A stretch of DNA of 64,000 nucleotides from Scolanthus callimorphus (taxonomy: Eukaryota; Cnidaria; Anthozoa; Actiniaria; Edwardsiidae): NCBI GenBank assembly GCA_033964015.1, contig CM066913.1:18933854-18997853 (forward strand), given 5' to 3'. The notes below the pieces were generated by a model. The model searched no databases. It was not told where the DNA came from and worked only from the letters and a program-made list of their open reading frames with translations. Below, piece after piece: positions 11,653 to 26,200 of this stretch (position 1 is its first letter; each line of letters starts with the position of its first letter). Both the position numbers and the translations under genes were made by a program.

Positions 11653-11676
11653 ATCAAGTATCAAATGGTCCGTCCC
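10636..11676. mobile_element. Non-autonomous Harbinger-like element, copy 1
   Basis: The element starts GGGACGGATCATTTGATA and ends with the mirror TATCAAATGGTCCGTCCC. It is flanked by the 3-bp direct repeat TAA (10633-10635 and 11677-11679), as expected for the TWA target sites of PIF/Harbinger elements. No transposase frame is visible. A C-run of about 40 bases lies just inside the right end. Confidence 0.75.
11611..11652. repeat. Poly-C tract
   Basis: About 42 bases of almost pure C. It sits beside the terminal inverted repeat of the Harbinger-like element, and the second copy of that element has a similar C-run in the same place. Confidence 0.9.
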
Positions 11677-13972
11677 TAAGAAGTCATATGTAGGGTCTAC
11701 TTATATATTTTCGGATCCTATAAAGCGCTTGGGGGCCAATGCGACACTTAGTAACTGCGCATAGTATTACTGCATGAAAGAAATAAAAAAAAAAGATACA
11801 AACATGGGCGTGGTAGGTTGTTCTATTAATATACGAATGCATCTTTGCGCGTAAATCCCACAACTTGAGTGATGACTAAGCGTTTGACTCATCACGCTGT
11901 AATTTACCGTGCGTCTTACACATTATCACCTGCCAAGTAGCATTTAACGTGTTATATCTATAAACAAAATGTCTCGTGTCATTATTCATTCGGTATATAC
12001 GTTTTAATGGATGTGTTTTGGACTACAATATTAGGCCACTTGCACTAACTGGGTTACGTGACCCGGCCAAATCCAATATTACAGATATTAAAAATCTTGA
12101 AATTCAACTCGCTGCCATTTGCGCCAGGTTAGAGGTGTTATGCTGAAAATTCAATTTCTGACTAATATCAATTGGTTCTTTGTATTTATGGAATTGATTT
12201 TGATAAACATCTCGTTAAGAGGTACTTGGGGTCACGTGACCCAGTTAAGCACGTTCCGCGCACTTCACATCTACCATGGCGCGTGTGTTGGCTGACGGTC
12301 ACGCGCCGGAAGCTAACTAAATTCTTTATATAATATAAATTCACGAATAGGGAGTTCCATAGCCTATTTAAATCACCAGGGTAGAAAAAGAATCGAAAAA
12401 TTTGGAGCTTTTCGAGCCCGAGATTTCTCGAGTGTTTCGAGAAACGGGCCGCAGCCATCTTATCCGTCGTGACGGGGAACGCGATCTCCTGGCAAGTATT
12501 CAAGACTTTCTGTACATGCTAAGAAAAAGAAACATAACAGGAAGTCTTAGGGACCCAAAGAGAGTCTTTTCATTTCAAACAATGACGTCTACTGTGGCGT
12601 TTTGTTTTCCGTTTCTTTAATCAAAAGCGAGACACCTTGACTCATTACATCATATTACATACATAATGTAATAAAACCCGGGTTGTCCAACGGACATTCA
12701 TCTCCAACTTCCCCGCAAATTTGTCTTATCGACCTCGCACTCAAATACTTGATATCCGTATGGTTTAGTCAAACAAAGCAAAGCCCGAAAAAATACATCA
12801 GAATACACAGTGAGTTTCAGAAAATGTCAGCTGACGGAACTATAGGACCTCGCAAAGGCAGAGCTTGTATGACTTTTAATAAAAGCTTTTTTTAATTGGG
12901 GAATTTTGAGAACTTCCTAGATGCTTATATCTCGTACGCACAGAAAATGCACTGACAATCCTAACAGAAAGGAAACCCATTCAACGACCAACCAATTATC
13001 AGGAGGACAGGAGGCGAATTACGACTTGCGCGTTTAGCCGTGACCAAAGAAAACACTAAACCGTTCTTGTTTTTCGTTTTTTTTGCAATCTGATGGACTG
13101 GGAGGGCGAATTCGAAACGCGAAGAAAACGCAAAAACAAAGGCAAGTAAGCTAAAAAATAAGATACCTCAGAGAAAGAGGTCAGCGCGAGCAAAAACCAC
13201 CATTAGATGTTCCAAAACAAAACAAAACACCCCTCTCTGTACAGACTAACAAAGTAGAAAACAAAGTGAACGAGTTAGTTCATATCCTAATAATAATGCC
13301 CCTGTAGACACCCCCGCCTCGGAAAGAATGAACACGAACAGAAGCCCAGGAACGCCAGGAGACCCTCCCTGTAAGAAAAAAAATACTTTATTTTTTGCTT
13401 GTCCACTCTGTCTCGCCAAGGCTGTGGCGCAGGTGCTGCCAAAAGAAGTACCGATATTAGAACGAATCATTATTCATAGTTAAGAAATAACTAGCTTCCG
13501 TAGCACATCATTTGATGATATTCTTTCCCATTTTTCCAATGATTTCTTTATTTTCTATTTCCAGCGAATCAGTGGTCGCCGTGGTGATGTCATGCGCAGT
13601 AGGCAAGTGGCCGTCACTCCACGCGCCAGTAGCGGCCGTCGAACGAGAACGAGAAGAGAAGTAACATCCGTACCCGAAACGTTAGGACCGGGAAAACACT
13701 GTTTGAAAATGAAATAACGTCACCTCCGTTACCCTTTATATACCGGAAAGACACATTGAAATAATGGGCTATGAATTTGTCGTGGAAATGCTTTGAGAGA
13801 CCCGCCAGGTCAGGAAAATTTCGATGCCAAAGCGCTAGCTGTGTCAAAGCATGTAGTCCGTGGGGTTTACCTACCGAGAGGTCAACATGATGGAAGGTAT
13901 AAATTTGGCAGTTTAAGGCGACAGCCGAGGGCTAAAATGGCGAGAAAGTAGGCAAGGGAAGAGGTTTCAGCT

Positions 13973-14260
13973 ATGGACAACAGCGCTGAAGCTGAATCTT
14001 CCCCGGACTCGGACAAATTCGGGGGAAATTATACGACTTGTAACGAAGAAGACAGAGATGAACTTCACGCGGTTCTCGAGAAGGAGTCGCTCGGACATTT
14101 GAACAGACATTTTCCAGATTGTGCGACAGTGGACTACTTCAAGGCTTTGACTGAGGATGATCTGGAACACGACTTGAAGATCAAAAATGAGAAAGACAGA
14201 ATTCAGCTCATGCGGTGCATTTCAAAGCTGCGTGTTGAAGACTCAGATGATGAAAATGAG
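13973..14260 (+). CDS. MAST: MAST exon 1: start codon and SAM-like domain
   Basis: The exon codes for 96 residues from ATG at 13973 to donor GTAGGC, phase 0. After an acidic start, residues about 35-85 ([20 protein letters not shown] then [20 protein letters not shown]) match the helical pattern of a SAM domain, including the TEDDL signature. The join to exon 2 is in frame (DENE-SESDIG). As far as I recall vertebrate MAST1-4 lack a SAM domain, so this may be a lineage-specific N-terminus. Confidence 0.7.
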
Positions 14261-17200
14261 GTAGGCTCTCCTTGTTTTGCAAGTCTCATTTGTGAGACGG
14301 GATGTAAACAAACTCCCGATTCCAATTAAACTTAATCCCGGCTTGGTTTCCGAATGGTTATCTCAGATAGTGGAAACACGAAAGTTCTAAGAAATTTCTA
14401 TTGCCATTCACGATCTCATCATGGTAGTCTGTGGATATTTTTAGCTACTCTCGTCCATAACAAAGGCTTGTTTTGTTCATGGAGAAATGTTTTTGTGTCC
14501 GGGCTGTATTCCCAATGAATGCATGTGTGAATTGTCAAAGGTCACCCACAAACCCGCTTGTTGTAATGCAAATGAGAGACATTTTTCTTTGGTTTGTTTA
14601 CCCGTGAATATACCATTAATACGATTGTCTTGCTGTTAAAAGACCTAATATATTGCTCGTGTACCATAAAATCTTCATTGACCTGTTACAATAATATTGT
14701 AACAAAGCTTTGGAGCTTACTTGTGGGTTAAAATTTAAGACGGTTGCTCCTAAACATAATACCACATTATGGCGGCATCAGCAACAACGGCTGAATACCC
14801 AAATAAATTACAAAAGGAAATCCAAATGCTTGTCATGAAAAGTATCAGAGATAAAAACAATCTTTTCACATGAGTTTTTGAGCCAGACTAGTTTATGTTT
14901 TGGATCTAGAACAGTGTCCCCTAGTATAAGTAGTTTCGGATGACATGGTTGACAGCTAAACCTTATGCTTTCCTACCATTTAAGACAATAAACTGTTTGA
15001 TTATCCAATAATCTATTTTTAAAAGCTTTATTTAAAAAAAGCTTTGCTCTGCTCTTAAAGATAGGCATAAAATAATTGCATAACATGCAGCAATCTAATT
15101 AACAAACAGATCTAAACTGATCTACAATCTAAATAATCAACTTGTTATCAACACTGAGAGCTATTGGCTGAACTTATCAACCTCCCTTTGAGCTGCTAGT
15201 CATTTTAAATGCATAAGAATGTTTATTTCTTTGACAATTTTGATTGATGCATGCCAATCAAGCTAACATGTTTATTTCCTAACCACTAATCAATGCTGTC
15301 CTCCATTAGTCTGAGTCAGACATTGGAAACTGCAGTATTGGTTCCCAATCTGAAGTATTCGCTTCCTCCACCCTACCCAAGAACTTCAGGTTCAATAGAA
15401 ATCGCCTATCAGATGACTTTGGGGGAAGGTGGCGAGGTGACAGCCTTAGCTGCAGCCAGACTTCTAGATATGAAGAGACATCGAACCTTGTACGGATGAG
15501 GGCAAATCCCTCCCTGGGAAATTCAGAACCCAATCTATCTGGAAGCTGTGTGAGTAATATTTTAAATAAAAGTTATTTTTTATATTTTGCTGTATTATTT
15601 TGTGTTTTAGTAGCCCTAAGTAATTATTTTATTCTGTGGTGAAGAATTATTCTTTATTGAGGAATTTCCTTATTTTGACTAATAGGAATTACTCCTTATA
15701 TTTGTAAAAGCAATACATTGAATAACATTGTAGTTGAAGGTGTTGGTTCCAATTCCCCATTCTCGCATAGCCAGTTCCAAATGTTTTTAATGTGGAATAT
15801 CTGTGATGTATAAATGGTAGATAGTTCTGATTTTTCCAAAAAGTGAAAAATGGGGGCTTGTTTTGCATGTACTTTGCACAAGATATTCACAAACAGCCAG
15901 CTGAAGGAACTCTAATGAGTTTCATTTTCTTTGGGTTGTATTCATTCAGAGCCAGACGGCATGGCTCCCCATTTTGACTAGTTGTACATTTTTGTTCTAC
16001 AAAAATCTATTAGTCACCTAGTCCAGAAATCCTGACTGTATTTTTCTTAATTATTAGATGTCACAACCCTAAAAGTCCCTAGTTTTTAAATCATTTGTCA
16101 CATACACATTTTGAGCTATTTTACTATACATTTGTCTGTAGTATCTAATTATTATTCAAGGGAACCAAGGCCAATGTATTTGAGATACCATCATTAGGAA
16201 TTTTATTCGCCTTTTCAGTGTCCCCCATTGGCTAATGCAGCCCTTTAAAGGAAGTGACATTACTTTTTTATATTGTCAGTTTAACACCAAGTGCTATTGA
16301 AGCAAAAGCTCTGTGATAAGCAGTGAAAACGTGGCAAGAGATGACAATCATTTGGTTTGTGGTTGAGTCAGTTTGGGTGGGAATATTATTGGCCTAGTCT
16401 ACAGGGGGAATTGTGAGCTTTCTGAACCTTTTTGTAAAACACAGAAAGTAAAAGTATAAAAAATTGAAATAAAAATCATGTTTCCAATCAACTGCTAAAT
16501 TCTCTTTGTTTTCTTTGATTTCACAGGGTGATCTTTCTCGAAGACTAAGGTAGGCCCTAAATACTTTGACAATTGCTTTGGCAAATTCTTTTGATGTCTT
16601 ATTTCCCCTTTTTTCTACAAAATTCAATATTTTGATTTTTTTATCATTGAAGTCTGTGGTCATTGGTGTTGAACCTGGGAGGCTTATGAACCCTGACTGA
16701 ATACTCAGATAACAACAGATGATTTTCTAATGAAGTTATGTGCTCAAAACAATGTAGTTAAAGAAATTAACTTTCTAGATATTCGAAGTCAAACTGACTT
16801 CCTTTAAAAAAAGATTACTCTCATAAGTAAATATTTTTTGATTAGCCTCACTTGGGGTTTCCTGTTCAGAATTGTATAATGTTTTTTCTCCCTGTCAAGT
16901 TTCGTCTTTGTTTCATAAAACATAGCCTTAGAAAACTAGGATTGCTTTCAGTTCCAAGGAACATTTATGTGAAAATCACCTATTTATGACAAATTCCAGC
17001 TTTGCTTTGCTATGAATATGTTAATCAAATGCCTCAGGCTTACTGTGTGGATGATTTTCAACTTAGTCTATTTAATTAGAATTATCCATAGCCTAAAGCT
17101 GACTTTTCAGACTTTATTTCCATGGCCATTCTGACCTTCCCTTTATGAGCAAAGACAAAATAATACTCTGGAACCTATTCATTGCCCAGAATATTTCCAT

Positions 17201-20200
17201 AATGACTCTTATCTTGTCAATTTCTCCTTGTACCAGCAGTCTAGACAGATCCCATGTTGATCTGTTAGATTAGCTCTTCCTGATCTCTAACCTTGATAAT
17301 ATTGTTTTCTCAAAGCATTTGCAACATAGGGAGCCGCAAGCAAGCCAAGAGTTTTATAGGGACAAGCTCCTCCCCCTCCAACTCCCAGCGAGCCTTCTCC
17401 CCTCACCCTCCTGCCTCGCCTGGTTCCTTATGTAAGTCCCTACATCATTTATATGCTTTATTAGGAAAGTGAGAGATCTGTAACTAAATTGACTAGACAT
17501 CTGAAGCCAATGCATATTTAATGGTTGGGAGAAGTGTTTATGTCTTCATTTTCCATCTGGGAATGGAAAATGAATGTTTTTTTTTACCTACAGACCGAAG
17601 TGCAGCATTTGAGACCCAATCTTTGGCAAACATTGATGCAAATATTTTTTGTGCAATTTAAGATATTGTTCTTAAAGTCAGATAAATAGTTTAACTTCTT
17701 GCTTATCTGCATAAAGCCTTTCTACATTTTTAGTGTGGGGAATTCAGAAGAATACATATCTAAATATAATATATCTCTGTAAATCCATATCTACAGTAGC
17801 TACATATCCCACACTTGTATGTCAACATTAAAATGTGTAATTCTAGTCCAGTCGTTTCATGCCAAAAATGAGCTCAACATGTCCTTCTGTTGCAATTTGT
17901 TCCATGTTGTGTTATAAGTTAACTGGACTGTTCTAGAGAATTGGAAAGTTTTGACAGGAGTGGGGTCCAAAAATTGCCTTTAATTTCCCATCCAATCCAG
18001 GGGTAGAGGGGGTCCTTTGGAAAATCCCCTCAGTGGTGGGGGTATGGATTTTGTCTGGAATCACACAATTTGTCCACATGTTGTATATCAAGTGTGTGTT
18101 ATATTCTCCTAGGCTCTGACAGCCCTGTTGGTAGTCCAAATTGGCATGTTGGGAATGCAAGTCACTTCAAATTCTCCAATGTCAGGAAGTGAGTAAAACA
18201 GTTCTATATTCCACCCATCTATAGTATTAGGAATTGGGGGGGGGGGGCTCATATATGGTATATGGGTACATATGTGCTGCCCTATAGGGTATGTTTTTTG
18301 GGCCCCTGAGGTCTGTGGTACGATATCATTTTTCGCTTGTTTGGTCTCTGATAGGGTCATATTTCAGTATGCAGGACCCAACATTGCCGTATTTACCCGT
18401 ATATAAGACACACTTTTTTCACTCCAAAATGACCTTCAAAATTGGGGTGCATCTTATACACAGAACATCACTTTTGGGAATTTGCATAACAACCAATACA
18501 AAAGATCCTTTACAAATTTGCTGATTCATGGTTGTGTGGTTCAGTTGCACATAATAAAACTAGGATTTTGATCCGTGAAAACTGCCAGCAGGTGCTGGAG
18601 GCTGTTTTTATTGCAAAAATCTCGGAGTTGGTAGTCGCGAGCACCATTTTGGAATTTGTCACTTGGCCCAGGACCCACGTCCAAAAATCCAAGATGGCGC
18701 TCGTTGGCACTCGCGACTACAAACTCCGGGAGTTTTGTGATAAAATCAGCCTGTAAACGCCTGCTAGACGGCTGCTAGAAGGCTACAATGCATACAAATT
18801 TTAGCACAACTATTTAAATTTTGCGTGAAGTAGTGTGTAGCACAAGATTTATCTCAAACAAACAAAATAAAATGAAGAAACGGTTGGAATATTTTACTCA
18901 TCTGTTTGTGGCGTAAAACATTTGCTATCATGTTTATATTGTCATTTTCCACTTACTGCCAGTCTATTTCTCATTAGATTTCTTTATGGAAATGCTGTTG
19001 CATGCAATACAAATTGAAAATCTTTAGAAATTGATTTTTTTTGCCAAAATGACCTCAAAATTTAAAAATTTGGCAGCACCTGCGTCTTATATACGGGTGC
19101 GTCTTATATACGGGTGCGTCTTATATACAGGTAAATATGGTACCTTTTTTTGATAGGTGGCATTGGCAACGAATTGAAAATTTTTAGTCGCCACATAAAT
19201 GTGGATCTCAGAAAGATGGGGTGCCATTTGGTGACTAGTTCTAACATTTAGGTCACCAAGCTCCCTTATTTAGTCGCCATTGGCGACCATATGGTCACAA
19301 TGTCTGGCCCTGGTATGGCTACCCTACAAACAAATTTTGATCAAAGTTTTGCAGCATCAGGGCTTGATGCAATGATGCTGTGGTTTTCATTTCTGACGAA
19401 ATTCTAATAGCTTCTTCAAAGTGTTAGCCTTACTTAGTAACAGGAAAAGTAATACATTACTGAAACCTGCAAACTTTAAAGACAGTCTTTTTTGCAATGG
19501 TGCATGGTTCGAACCCTGGCCCACATCATACTCTAACTATGTTGTAGGATATTTTGCTGTCCTTTATTTTGTGTAAACAAACACAATATTTGTATTGTTT
19601 TTTCTTCTTCTCACACCAGGACAGACAGTTGTCGTCGATGGTCTGTTGCTTCCCTTTCATCCGGATATGGCACTCACACCCCTTGCTCCTCATCGTATTC
19701 TGTATGTGACAAATAGACAAATATGGCTAGTGAATCTTGGCCATTTACTGGCCACTTGACTTCTATTTTCAAAAGTTAAGATCAAGCCCTGTTACGCTAT
19801 TGTTAGTTATTTACAATGTCCTTGTTTGCAGTCTCTGGCCTCTTCTCAAGAAAAACTCCAATTCCAAATGGGTCAGTCTTCAGGAGAGGACTTTAACTAT
19901 GCTTCGCATTTCAGGTAATAAATTAAAATATCTAAAAAGATGGAGTAAATGTAAATGTTTGAGACCGACTCCCCAGACTTGCAGCTCGTAAGCTGAATTG
20001 CGCTGGGTCTCAATGGCGCCACTGGCAGCCAAGCGGTCATAAGCACAGACACTGAGGGTGGTCACTGCCAGAGGGTTTATTACGTCCCCAGTGGATCTTT
20101 AAGTGAGGTTCTCTGTAATGGTTGACTCCGGTTGGAAAAAACGGATTTTGACAAAACTGGCCAGAATGAAGCCCATTACCTGCAGCTTTTAACGGTATAA

Positions 20201-23200
20201 AAATTATCTCGAACCGATAAATATTTTTTGAGAAACCCACCAAAGTTTGATCCCTGGTCGAGGTGACAGTTTTCAAAGCATGACGAAGCTGTTTTTACCG
20301 GCACAAGGTGCCGGTAAACTCGAAATGCAGAAAAAACGAAATTGGCATGGAAAATATAACTAATACAAATAAAAGCAGATATAATCTTTGCAATTTTAGT
20401 TGTTTATTATTTCTCTCCGATGATTATTGAATATTTGGGGGATTTTTACAGCCAAAGACGCTCAAGCGTACCCCCCTAGAGCGCAATAATGAGTTGATTC
20501 TTGGAATATTGGATCCATTAATTGATTCAATAATGCATTTGGCTTGGGAAACGTCTTTCGATTTGAACTTGGTTTTCGCTTTTTGATTGGATGATAGATG
20601 ACGAAGGCGCTTCCATATAGGGAAAAAGCCACAGGGAGCCTTTTGTTTGTGAGTTTTGTTACCAATATGGCTGGCCTGGTAGACTTTACAAGCCTGGTAA
20701 ATCTCTCCCTCTTTCATTTAGAGAAGAAATTGTTGATCAGTATTATCAGGATATTCTAAGAAGCATAAAGCCAGGTGACCTAAGAGTGTTGGAGCCTGGT
20801 TCAGGAAGGTAATCTAGCCAAAATCTGAGTTCAAATTGAAAGACGTTTTCCCAAGCCGAATGTATTATTGAATCAAATAATGGATCCAATATTCCAAGAA
20901 TCAACTCATTATTGCACTCTAGAGGGGGACGCTTGAGCATCTTTGGCTGTAAATATTTTAAATTTTCCCTAGACCTAGTTTATAGGGTATTTTTGACTAA
21001 TTGTAAGGGATAATGCCAGGACGCTTTGGCAAATAAATCTATGACAGCCTGAAAAAGTGATGATAGTTGCACTAAAATATCAAATAACTTTTGTGGGCAA
21101 ACTGTTTCTTTGACCAGTACGAGATGATAAACATACCTTCCCTCGGCGTTCAAATTGCGGTGTTGCGTTGGCATCAAAGTAACGTTCACGACAAATCACT
21201 CCAAAATACTCGCAGAAGTGTGAAAAGTTTCCACCCAAGTCTCTCTACGTCATATTATTATGTATTTGCTGGTGTGTCTAACTCTGAAAAGGGATGCAAA
21301 AACAAATTTCAATCCTAAATAGAGATTTCTGAGGTCATTGTTTTGTTCGAACTTGTCATAAAACCAGTCAACCAATCACACGGATCTCGGCCTCTCACCT
21401 CGATAAAGCAACAATATTTTGCTTTGTTTCCTCATCAAGCCCTCGTTTTCTTGTGGGCAATAAATGAAACAAAACTTTTAAAATGCGGGATATTACCTCA
21501 AGCAAAATCGAGCCCTATTTTGAGTGAACAACTCGCAAGTCTTCGAGACTTCAAACCTGGAAGCGATTTTCTGACTCGCTCAAATTTTTGGGGGGTGTTA
21601 AAAATATTTAAAAATCCCCCAAATATTCAATAATCATCGGAGAGAATTAATAAACAACTTAAATTGTGAAGAATTATATCTGCTTTTATTTGTATTAGTT
21701 ATATTTTCCATGCCAATTTCACTTTTTCTGCATTTACAGTTTTTCCGAGGTGCGATAAAAACAGCTTTGGCACACTTCGGGGCGTTTCTCTGAAAATATT
21801 TATCGGTTTGAGATAATTTTTATACCGTTAAAAGCAGGAGCAGGTAATGGGCTTCATTCTGGCCAGTTTTGTCAAAATCCGTTTTTCCTACCGGAGTCGA
21901 CCATTACAGAGAACCTCACTTAACATCCCCCCTGATACTGAGCAGAGTAGAAAGGAGAGACAGGACCTCAGTTTATTGTCTCATCCGTAAGACGTGAAAC
22001 ACAGTAGAACAACATGAGCTGAGGTCCACACAATGCTATAAACCTTAGATATCCCCCTGAGCTTTACATTTTCAAATTAGACTCCCTAGTTGGAATTGTA
22101 TATAGTAATTGCTTCTTAATGACTTCATACACTAAATTCTTTGGAACCCCTGTGTTTTCTTTAAAAGTCATTTAGCAAGGCTTTACAATATTATATAATT
22201 ACAATTATATAATTACAAAATGACTGTTGGTGTCTGACCCAAACTACTAGATAAGCAATTATTTATTTTGGTTTAAACCAAATTAAATGCAGTGTTCCTA
22301 GCTCCAGACACATAATTCAAACTTTGTGAATAAATGAAATATTTGGCCAGGGGTTATTGTACATGAGGTTGGTGATTTTGGCTATCAGTATCTGCTTTCC
22401 ATGAAAAACCCTAATACATTCACTAAAATATTTGGAACCCCTGTGTTTTTCCTTAAAAGTCATGTACTGCAGGGTGGGGGTGGGGTGGGGGGATTTTCTG
22501 ACTCGCTCAAATTTTTTGGGGGGTGTTCCAGCTCTGCAGGAAACTGCAGGATTGTTTTTTTAGCCTGCTCAATTTTTTTTACCTTCTTTTTAAGCTTGCT
22601 CAATATTTTGTTTTTGCTTTTTGCCCCCACCCCCCATCACTTTTCTAATGTTCCATCCATTATTATATAACAGTGCCGAGAGTGATGCTGAGGATGATAT
22701 GAGCTGGCGATCCCCTAAACCAAGACAAAGGTCTAGAAGCCTCAGGTAATAGACTGATACCAGTTGATCTCCCCTCTTACGATGTGCACAGGATTGTTTG
22801 TCTAAACGAAACATTCCCAGGTCCAGCAAGAGTACTAAAAAATGAAGACAAAGACCAAACAGAAGCAGGATTGAAGCATTTATTTCTGTCCTTCATCAGG
22901 TCCAGCAAGAGATACTGTACCCCAATTTTCACAGTTTTGGGAGCTAATTTGAGAGCAAGAATCAGCTGGGGCTGTTAGCCGGTTCAATTACCTTTGAAGT
23001 TTCTGTCGGTCCTTACTTCAAATGGCTAATAAGTGAAATGTTGTATTATAATATTACTGATATTGAGTAAGGGCTTAGATATTAATTGTTAAAGTTCCCT
23101 TAAATTACTATCTGTGTTAAAGGACACACAGGCAGATCCAGGTTTTTGGAATTGGTGGTGTGTTTCTGGTTTGAAGTGCCAGATTTGTCAATAGGGCTAC

Positions 23201-26200
23201 TATAAACTAGTCTCTATGACTACATTTGCCATTTTAAACCATTTTTTCTATTACAAAGGGGGTTGTGTTCCCACTCAATGCACCTCCGCTCAGGGGCACC
23301 CAACGAGTCAATACCATAAAACAGCTCAGAATGACATTATAAGTCATTGCGAAGCATACAAATGACTGTAAACTGGGTATTTTTATCTCTACAAGTTTAA
23401 CATCTGTTTGGATTTCATAGCTGAAAGTTTTGGGTTGCGAAATTATTGTTATAGCTAAAATCTATGATAGGCTGAATCCAGAGTTTAGATTTCTAAAGTA
23501 CGGTAATAATTGCACAAAATAGCAGTATTTACAGGAAATTGTTCGACACTTTGAGATAAAAAGCTTACCTGCAAAAAAATAAAGCCTAGTAACTTTCAAG
23601 TCATAATAATTTGCCTGACACAATGTACACTTTGAGTTTCCAAAGTTGAGTTTCCAAAGTGTTAAAATAATTTTAATGCCTGAGCCCCAGTGTAATCATG
23701 TTATCTTTAGTCTACTAAATCAGCATTTTTTTTTTCTTTCCTGCTTCAGTCCACACAGAAGCTTTTGTTCTCATGAAGATGAATTACAGCTTCTCAACAA
23801 TTTATACAAGGACCGGTTCCCTAATGTAAGTATGTTGCCGTCCAACCTGGCTAATTGTCACCAGGACAAAAGTATGTGGCTAATCAACATTTCATGATTT
23901 CCAGATTTTTGTACTTTTCTTCATCAGCATGCAAAATGTACAGTAAAATGTTTGTGCAGGTCAGGGCTCGAAATAATCATAGTCTTAATTTTACACCTTG
24001 TACCAATAATTTAGGTGTAATTCATCAAAACTCTAGAGGTAAATTCACTAGGAGAACACTGTAGAAACTGAAAACACAGTTGTTATGTCTAAAAAGTTAG
24101 GCGTAAAAGGAAAATGTTTAGCTGTATTTACGCCTGTATCGGGTGCAATTTCAAGCCTTGCAGGGGCATAACCAGGGTGTTCCAGGGGTTCCGGAACCCC
24201 CTATTTAATTTTTAGCCAACATATGTTTTTTAAATTCAATTTCTGGTCTATTGAATGCATTTCAAAGGAATATGTTTGGGGGTCTTTAGTGTTTCTCCTC
24301 AAATTTATGGGTAGGGACAGGGGAATAGCAAAGTGGAACCCCCCCTTCAAAAAATGCTGGGTACGCCCCTGTTGTGAGTGATATAGTCAAAACTGAAGCT
24401 AAGTTCATGAAAATGCATGCTCAGGTACACATCAAAGTTGCATTGAGTGAGACCACGTGCACCTGTGCCACATATGCCAGCCCCAAAAGCTCCAATCAGG
24501 AGATTGTGTTTCAAATACAACAATTAACTGTATGTGAAAATCACAAGAAATTTACTCAGGAGATAATATACCAGTCAATCACGTGACTTTTGCGTGTAAT
24601 TTTGCTTCCGGTCTGAATCAGCTGGAGGTCAAGATGAAGAAGTTTTTTGAAGTTCACGAGCAAAACTTCAAATTTAGTAGCTACGTTATCTAGAAAATCA
24701 CAACTTTAAATGAACCTGATTCATATTTAAACTAAATCCTAGTGTAAATACAAATTTGTAGCGATTTGAAAGTCAGGGTTTGCTTTTTTAGACAGTTCAG
24801 ACTGTGGTAAATAAGTAAAACTTTACAGACTGGCTGATATTTCAGGTAGCGTTTTTTTCAAATGCTTGATGTTTTCACTCATTGGCTCAAAAAAAAAAAA
24901 TTATAATTTAAAATAGATATGTAATAGGGTTGAGAAACATTTATATGCTCCTTCTGTTCTTTGTTTCTGGACGAAAGTCCTGAAACAGAAGTTTTGGAAG
25001 ACGGTAAGTTAAGTACTCGATTGCCGTTTTTTTGTCAAATTGAACTCAGAAAATCGACCCGGCTCTGTTGCATACAGTTTTCCCCATACTGCAAAACAAT
25101 TTTCCACATAAACAAGATTCAGTTCTCAATAAGCTATTACATGTAGGTGACAAATTTCTGTAGTTTCGAAAGTATGTTTTTACTAAACGCCTAAATTTTG
25201 ACTCTTTCAAAGTTGTGTTTCAGCCAGCTCAACGCAGCGACAAAACTCACTTTGAAATGAAACAAAAACTTGACCAAATTCTAGTCAATGAAAAACAAAT
25301 TGTTTACACACGACTGGGAAAAAGAATCCAAAAGTCCATGTCGACCTAGAATAAATAAGTAAATCTCGGAGTAAATCCTGGAGGTTTTACTGGGTTTTCG
25401 GACTCCTTGTAAATGTTTGACAAACTTTCATTTTGCCTACCTGCTCGGAATGTTTGAAGCGAACTTCATATGATTTATCCGTGTATCAAAAGAGAAACCA
25501 ATTCATCCATAGTGCTGGTGGTTTTGTGTAAGTCCTTTATGATTCCCTAATCCATCCGTAGCTACCAAACTCATTTAAACTTAATTTCAAATACATATCT
25601 TCATGAATCACTTTCACTTGGCGACAACTGAGGTTCTTGAGGCCATGGCGCTTTTCGGCTGTTTTTCTGGAGTCGTTTTGACCATTTCGATCGTTTTCAG
25701 AGTTTGTATTCCTTGCTGTCTGTTTTGGGCAATCTAAAGACATCTGTTTATCTGTTTACCCAACTTGTAGAATCAGAAACAATGCGAGGAGATAACATTT
25801 TCACAGTTTTCCATCTCGAAAAGCACTGCAGGCACAGACGTTTGACCTCCAGCTGAATTTTTAATGAGGCTCTAAAAAGCGGATGTGACGTCATATGAAA
25901 CCCAAGAATTATATGGAAAGTTTCAATTTTTCCCCGGGAGACTAAGGGTAAAAACTGGGAGTCTACTGAGTAAACTTGGAGAGTTGGCAGGTACTGGTAT
26001 GGTGTGCTTACTACAGCTGCCATCTCATCTGAAAGTAGACACACAAATCAAACATCTGTGCCTGTGTTGAGTATATTGAGTGTGCAATACATGAAAGGGG
26101 TGACTTTAAAATTTGCAAGACATTGTGATTCTAGCAATTATGACCACAAGGATTTCAGAGTACTTTGGCTTTGAATAGATGACAGAAAGGACTAAACACT

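Larger units (their letters stand above)
9886..13972. other. Intergenic region between divergent REXO1 and MAST
   Basis: REXO1 and MAST are transcribed away from each other across this 4.1 kb, so both promoters should lie here. I saw no clear TATA box at either end. Contents are the Harbinger-like element at 10636-11676, a small perfect palindrome near 10487-10510 and scattered repeat fragments. No convincing coding exon was seen. Confidence 0.6.

Noticed and set aside
11534..11764. Short frame with a polyproline stretch
   Set aside because: Translation of the poly-C tract inside a Harbinger-like element.
12186..12620. Overlapping plus and minus frames near 12.4 kb, possible promoter-proximal exon
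   Set aside because: No family similarity and no convincing splice pair; probably chance in intergenic sequence.
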